This document shows, piece by piece, positions 63,594 to 64,000 of a DNA stretch of 64,000 nt. Position numbers and translations under genes: made by a program. Numbering within the stretch: position 1 is the stretch's first letter; each line of letters opens with the position of its first letter. A model generated the notes under the pieces. The model saw only the letters and a program-made list of their open reading frames with translations, had not been told where the DNA came from and did not search any database. Source of the stretch: Hippopus hippopus (lineage: Eukaryota > Mollusca > Bivalvia > Cardiida > Cardiidae); NCBI GenBank assembly GCA_946811185.2, contig OX328109.1, forward strand, positions 14,792,255 through 14,856,254. The letters are read 5' to 3'.

Positions 63594-63892
63594 ACAAGAG
63601 CACACCATGCGGGTGCCAATGATTGGCTGTTGGGTGCTGGATAGTAAGTTAAAATTTTAAGTTGAAAAAGGGGCATAATTTGGACAAAATGATTTTAGAG
63701 TTATCTGCCCTTGTTGGGTTGCTCTTTTACTAGTAAACAATTATTCCAAGTTTCAAGTACATTTGTTGAGTGGAAGCCGAGATATAACAAAATGTCAAAG
63801 TTTTTGCACAATGACAACAACAACAACGCAGACAACAACAGGGCTATGACAATACCTCAATATTTTCTTCGAAAACAGCCAAGCTAAAAAAA
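63594..63892 (+). mobile_element. AACAAGAGCACAC-type element, near complete
   Basis: Start ACAAGAGCACACCATGCGGG; middle AAAAAGGGGCATAATTTGG; CAA-rich stretch; tail GGGCTATGACAATACC...CAGCCAAGCTAAAAAA. A tail-only copy is at 34788-34840 and a start-only copy at 4250-4300. Confidence 0.55.
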
Positions 63893-64000
63893 GGGGCATA
63901 ATATAAGGATCATTTCTGTGGAATTATTTCAAGATCTGACCAGTGGTTTCAGAGAAGAAGAATTTTTAAGAATTTCTACATGTCCGTATAGTGCAAATAG

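Noticed and set aside
1..64000. CRISPR array
   Set aside because: Repeats are dispersed 225-bp transposons in both orientations with TTAA ends, not short direct repeats with regular spacers; the DNA is from an animal.

Overview
The window is AT-rich, repeat-saturated DNA from an animal nuclear genome, most likely a bivalve mollusc. The evidence for that is a metazoan G protein-coupled receptor kinase (GRK2/3) split into small exons by large introns, an intact mariner transposase, tRNA-derived SINEs, and several non-autonomous element families of the 'ACAAGAGGGCC...' type that I associate with bivalves. The species call is inference. There is no bacterial operon, CRISPR array, rRNA gene or canonical tRNA gene.

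Host gene. Eight exons of a GRK2/3 gene lie on the minus strand between 37530 and 1214. They correspond to human GRK2 residues about 64-249: most of the RGS-homology domain, the glycine-rich loop and the catalytic lysine. Every junction is GT-AG and the phases join without a break. Exons 1-2 (the N-terminus) were not found to the right, and the rest of the kinase and PH domain lies beyond the left edge. The exon matching human residues 123-147 is present twice in tandem (31306-31392 and 31149-31235). Both copies are 87 bp, both are phase 0 at each end, both have good splice sites, and only 70 nt separates them. This looks like a mutually exclusive exon pair and is the most interesting biological signal here.

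Mobile DNA. The introns and the region right of the gene are dominated by one MITE family of about 225 bp flanked by TTAA. By my manual count there are about 75 recognisable copies, roughly a quarter of the window. Each has short terminal repeats starting CYCTTTACCA and a central hairpin with 33-nt arms around GGTNACC. TTAA target sites and the CCC/CTC-type ends suggest a piggyBac-like origin (inference). Copies often sit end to end and share one TTAA. Other families are: a second TTAA MITE with a CAGACTGCAC hairpin; a fold-back MITE containing GATTGGCTAAACCA; Helentron/'pearl'-like elements with subterminal inverted repeats, a 3' hairpin and an ACGG microsatellite (51.6-52.8, 55.7-57.0, 57.8-58.6 and 59.3-60.6 kb); related tandem-unit elements ending AGGTGAGCTAA (0.3-0.9, 15.3-16.3 and 29.4-30.6 kb); tRNA-derived SINEs with clear target duplications; a nest of three inverted-repeat elements (22.3-24.3 kb); a 1.23-kb element ending CAGTAAAAC (20.4-21.6 kb) whose end lies about 50 bp from a GRK splice acceptor; and a decayed LINE endonuclease fragment (18.9-19.3 kb).

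Other coding sequence. A complete mariner (45413-46739) with TA duplications, matched terminal repeats and an uninterrupted 354-codon DD34D transposase is the only long ORF. A 100-codon THAP-domain ORF (57040-57342, minus) lacks the zinc-binding histidine. A short acidic ORF at 52885 is broken by a stop. The many other short ORFs come from the MITE hairpins and are not genes.
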